The notes under the pieces are model-generated. The model made no database searches. It saw only the letters and a list, made by a program, of their open reading frames with translations, and was not told where the DNA came from. A DNA stretch of 5,465 nucleotides from Oscillospiraceae bacterium. GTDB lineage: Bacteria; Bacillota; Clostridia; Oscillospirales; Ruminococcaceae. How positions within the stretch are numbered: the first letter of the stretch is position 1; each line of letters starts with the position of its first letter. The position numbers were made by a program, and so were the translations under genes. This document shows, in pieces, positions 4,059 through 5,465 of this stretch. The stretch spans positions 1-5,465 of the forward strand of contig JAFQND010000324.1 of the NCBI GenBank assembly GCA_017396055.1. The letters are read 5' to 3'.

Positions 4059-5465
4059 AGTTCCGTTCAACATTGAAAAGATCGCAGCAGCCATCTTCAA
4101 AGCTGCACAGGCCACCGGCGGACGTGACTACGACACCGCCTTTGCACTGGCACAGGAGGTCGCAGAGGTCGTTGAGAAGACCTGTCCCGATGCAGTACCT
4201 TCTGTTGAGTTCATTCAGGATACCGTCGAGCATGTGCTGGTCGAAAAAGGCCATTCCCGCACTGCCAAGACCTATATCCTTTACCGTGCCGAGCGTACCC
4301 GCATCCGCGAGATGTCCACCCAGCTGATGAAGACCTATGAGGATCTTACCTTCAAGTCTGCAGCCGACAACGATGTCAAGCGCGAAAATGCCAATATCAA
4401 CGGCGATACCGCCATGGGCTCGATGCTCAAATACGGTTCTGAAGGTGCCAAGCGCTTTTACGAGATGTTCGTTCTCGACCCTGTTCACGCCAAGGCACAC
4501 CGCGAAGGCGACATCCATATCCATGACCTGGACTTTTTGACTCTGACCACTACCTGTACCCAGATCGACCTCTCCAAGCTGTTCCACGGCGGTTTCTCCA
4601 CCGGCCACGGCTTCCTCAGAGAGCCCAACGACATCGCTTCTTATTCCGCCCTTGCCTGCATCGCTATCCAGGCCAACCAGAATGACCAGCACGGCGGCCA
4701 GAGCGTTCCCTGTTTTGACTATTATCTGGCAGAAGGTGTCCGCAAGACCTACCGCAAGCGCTATATCGCCAATATCGGCAAGGCTCTTGAGCTGATCTGC
4801 GGCATCGAGGACGGCAAGGACATCGCCGAGGATATTGCCGTTGCAGTTGAGACCGATACCGGTCTGTGGCCCATCGTTGCCGGCAATAACGGCTACAGAG
4901 AAGCCGAGCTTACAAAGCTCACCGCTCTCGTTTCCGAAGCAGAAGCTGTCCGTGTACAGAAATTTGCCGCCAAGGAAGCACTGCGCGAGACCGAAAAAGC
5001 CACCTATCAGGCCATGGAAGCTCTGGTACATAACCTGAACACCATGAACTCCCGCGCCGGTTCTCAGGTTCCTTTCTCCTCCATCAACTACGGTACCGAC
5101 ACCTCTCCCGAGGGCAGAATGGTCACCCGCAATGTCCTGCTGGCCACCAAGGCAGGTCTGGGCAACGGCGAGACCCCCATCTTCCCGATCCATATCTTCA
5201 AGGTCAAAGAGGGTATCAACTATAACCCCGGCGAGCCCAACTACGACCTGTTCCAGCTGGCTATCGAAGTTTCGGCCAAGAGACTCTTCCCCAACTTCAG
5301 CTTCCTGGATGCTCCCTTCAACCTGCAGTACTATAAGCCCGGCCATCCCGAAACCGAGATCGCTTACATGGGCTGCCGTACCCGCGTGATGGGCAACGTG
5401 TACGACCCCGACCGGGAAGTGACCTGCGGCCGCGGCAACCTCAGCTTCACCAGCATCAATCTGCC
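4024..5465 (+). CDS. nrdD: Anaerobic (class III) ribonucleoside-triphosphate reductase, 3'-truncated
   Basis: NrdD reduces ribonucleoside triphosphates to deoxyribonucleotides for DNA synthesis without oxygen, using a glycyl radical installed by the activase NrdG. The first 480 residues are visible, about two thirds of the usual 700 or so. Residues 2 to about 92 are the ATP-cone regulatory domain (ITKIRKRDGREVPFNIEKIA), which senses ATP/dATP. The catalytic barrel begins with GDIHIHDLDF (162-171), followed by TTTC at 175-178, whose C178 fits the conserved active-site cysteine on the first barrel strand. HGGQSVP (223-229) and NSRAGSQVPFSS (342-353) are strongly family-like. AYMGCRTR (447-454) holds C451, the likely thiyl-radical cysteine. 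The zinc site and glycyl-radical motif would lie past the window edge. Initiation is inferred at TTG, an unusual start. Upstream are a consensus promoter, NrdR boxes and a long structured leader, so regulation is likely both transcriptional and post-initiation. Confidence 0.96.
   Translation, partial: MITKIRKRDGREVPFNIEKIAAAIFKAAQATGGRDYDTAFALAQEVAEVVEKTCPDAVPSVEFIQDTVEHVLVEKGHSRTAKTYILYRAERTRIREMSTQLMKTYEDLTFKSAADNDVKRENANINGDTAMGSMLKYGSEGAKRFYEMFVLDPVHAKAHREGDIHIHDLDFLTLTTTCTQIDLSKLFHGGFSTGHGFLREPNDIASYSALACIAIQANQNDQHGGQSVPCFDYYLAEGVRKTYRKRYIANIGKALELICGIEDGKDIAEDIAVAVETDTGLWPIVAGNNGYREAELTKLTALVSEAEAVRVQKFAAKEALRETEKATYQAMEALVHNLNTMNSRAGSQVPFSSINYGTDTSPEGRMVTRNVLLATKAGLGNGETPIFPIHIFKVKEGINYNPGEPNYDLFQLAIEVSAKRLFPNFSFLDAPFNLQYYKPGHPETEIAYMGCRTRVMGNVYDPDREVTCGRGNLSFTSINL

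Noticed and set aside
3823..5346. A 507-codon open frame on the minus strand
   Set aside because: It lies antisense to nrdD, whose protein sequence is unmistakable, and also covers the NrdR box and leader. It has no recognisable protein features and reflects codon bias of the true gene.

Overview
The window looks like chromosomal DNA from a Gram-positive obligate anaerobe, most likely a gut Clostridia of the Oscillospiraceae/Ruminococcaceae type. The clues are a SipW-type secreted protein next to a Cna-B surface protein and a sortase, an oxygen-sensitive class III ribonucleotide reductase, consensus sigma-A promoters, strong Shine-Dalgarno sequences and moderate GC. The taxonomic placement is inference. 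All genes are on the + strand.

Bases 1-2465 hold the distal end of a cell-surface operon. A 5'-truncated SipW-dependent (TasA/BsaA-type) matrix or fibre protein is followed, 12 bases after its stop, by a secreted protein with two Cna-B domains and a C-terminal LIQTG-type cell-wall sorting signal. The sortase gene overlaps this by 8 bases, and a clear intrinsic terminator closes the unit. The layout suggests a fibre subunit, a wall-anchored partner and the enzyme that attaches it. The expected dedicated SipW signal peptidase would lie upstream, outside the window.

Bases 2494-3525 are a compact single-gene unit: extended -10 promoter, a cysteine synthase-family gene (cysK-like) and an intrinsic terminator. 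The enzyme has the family fold motifs but departs from the usual O-acetylserine sulfhydrylase sequence at active-site loops (TSGNQG and GIGDG), so its exact reaction is open.

Bases 3526-4023 carry no convincing protein gene until the very end. They contain a perfect-consensus promoter (TTGACA-17-TATAAT) overlaid by a probable pair of NrdR boxes 31 bp apart, then a roughly 185-base leader with two hairpins and a competing alternative helix. The leader ends in two initiation signals in different frames: an ATG opening a 17-codon ORF, and the TTG that starts nrdD.

Bases 4024-5465 encode the first 480 residues of the anaerobic ribonucleoside-triphosphate reductase NrdD, which runs off the end of the window. 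Its activase gene nrdG would be expected beyond.
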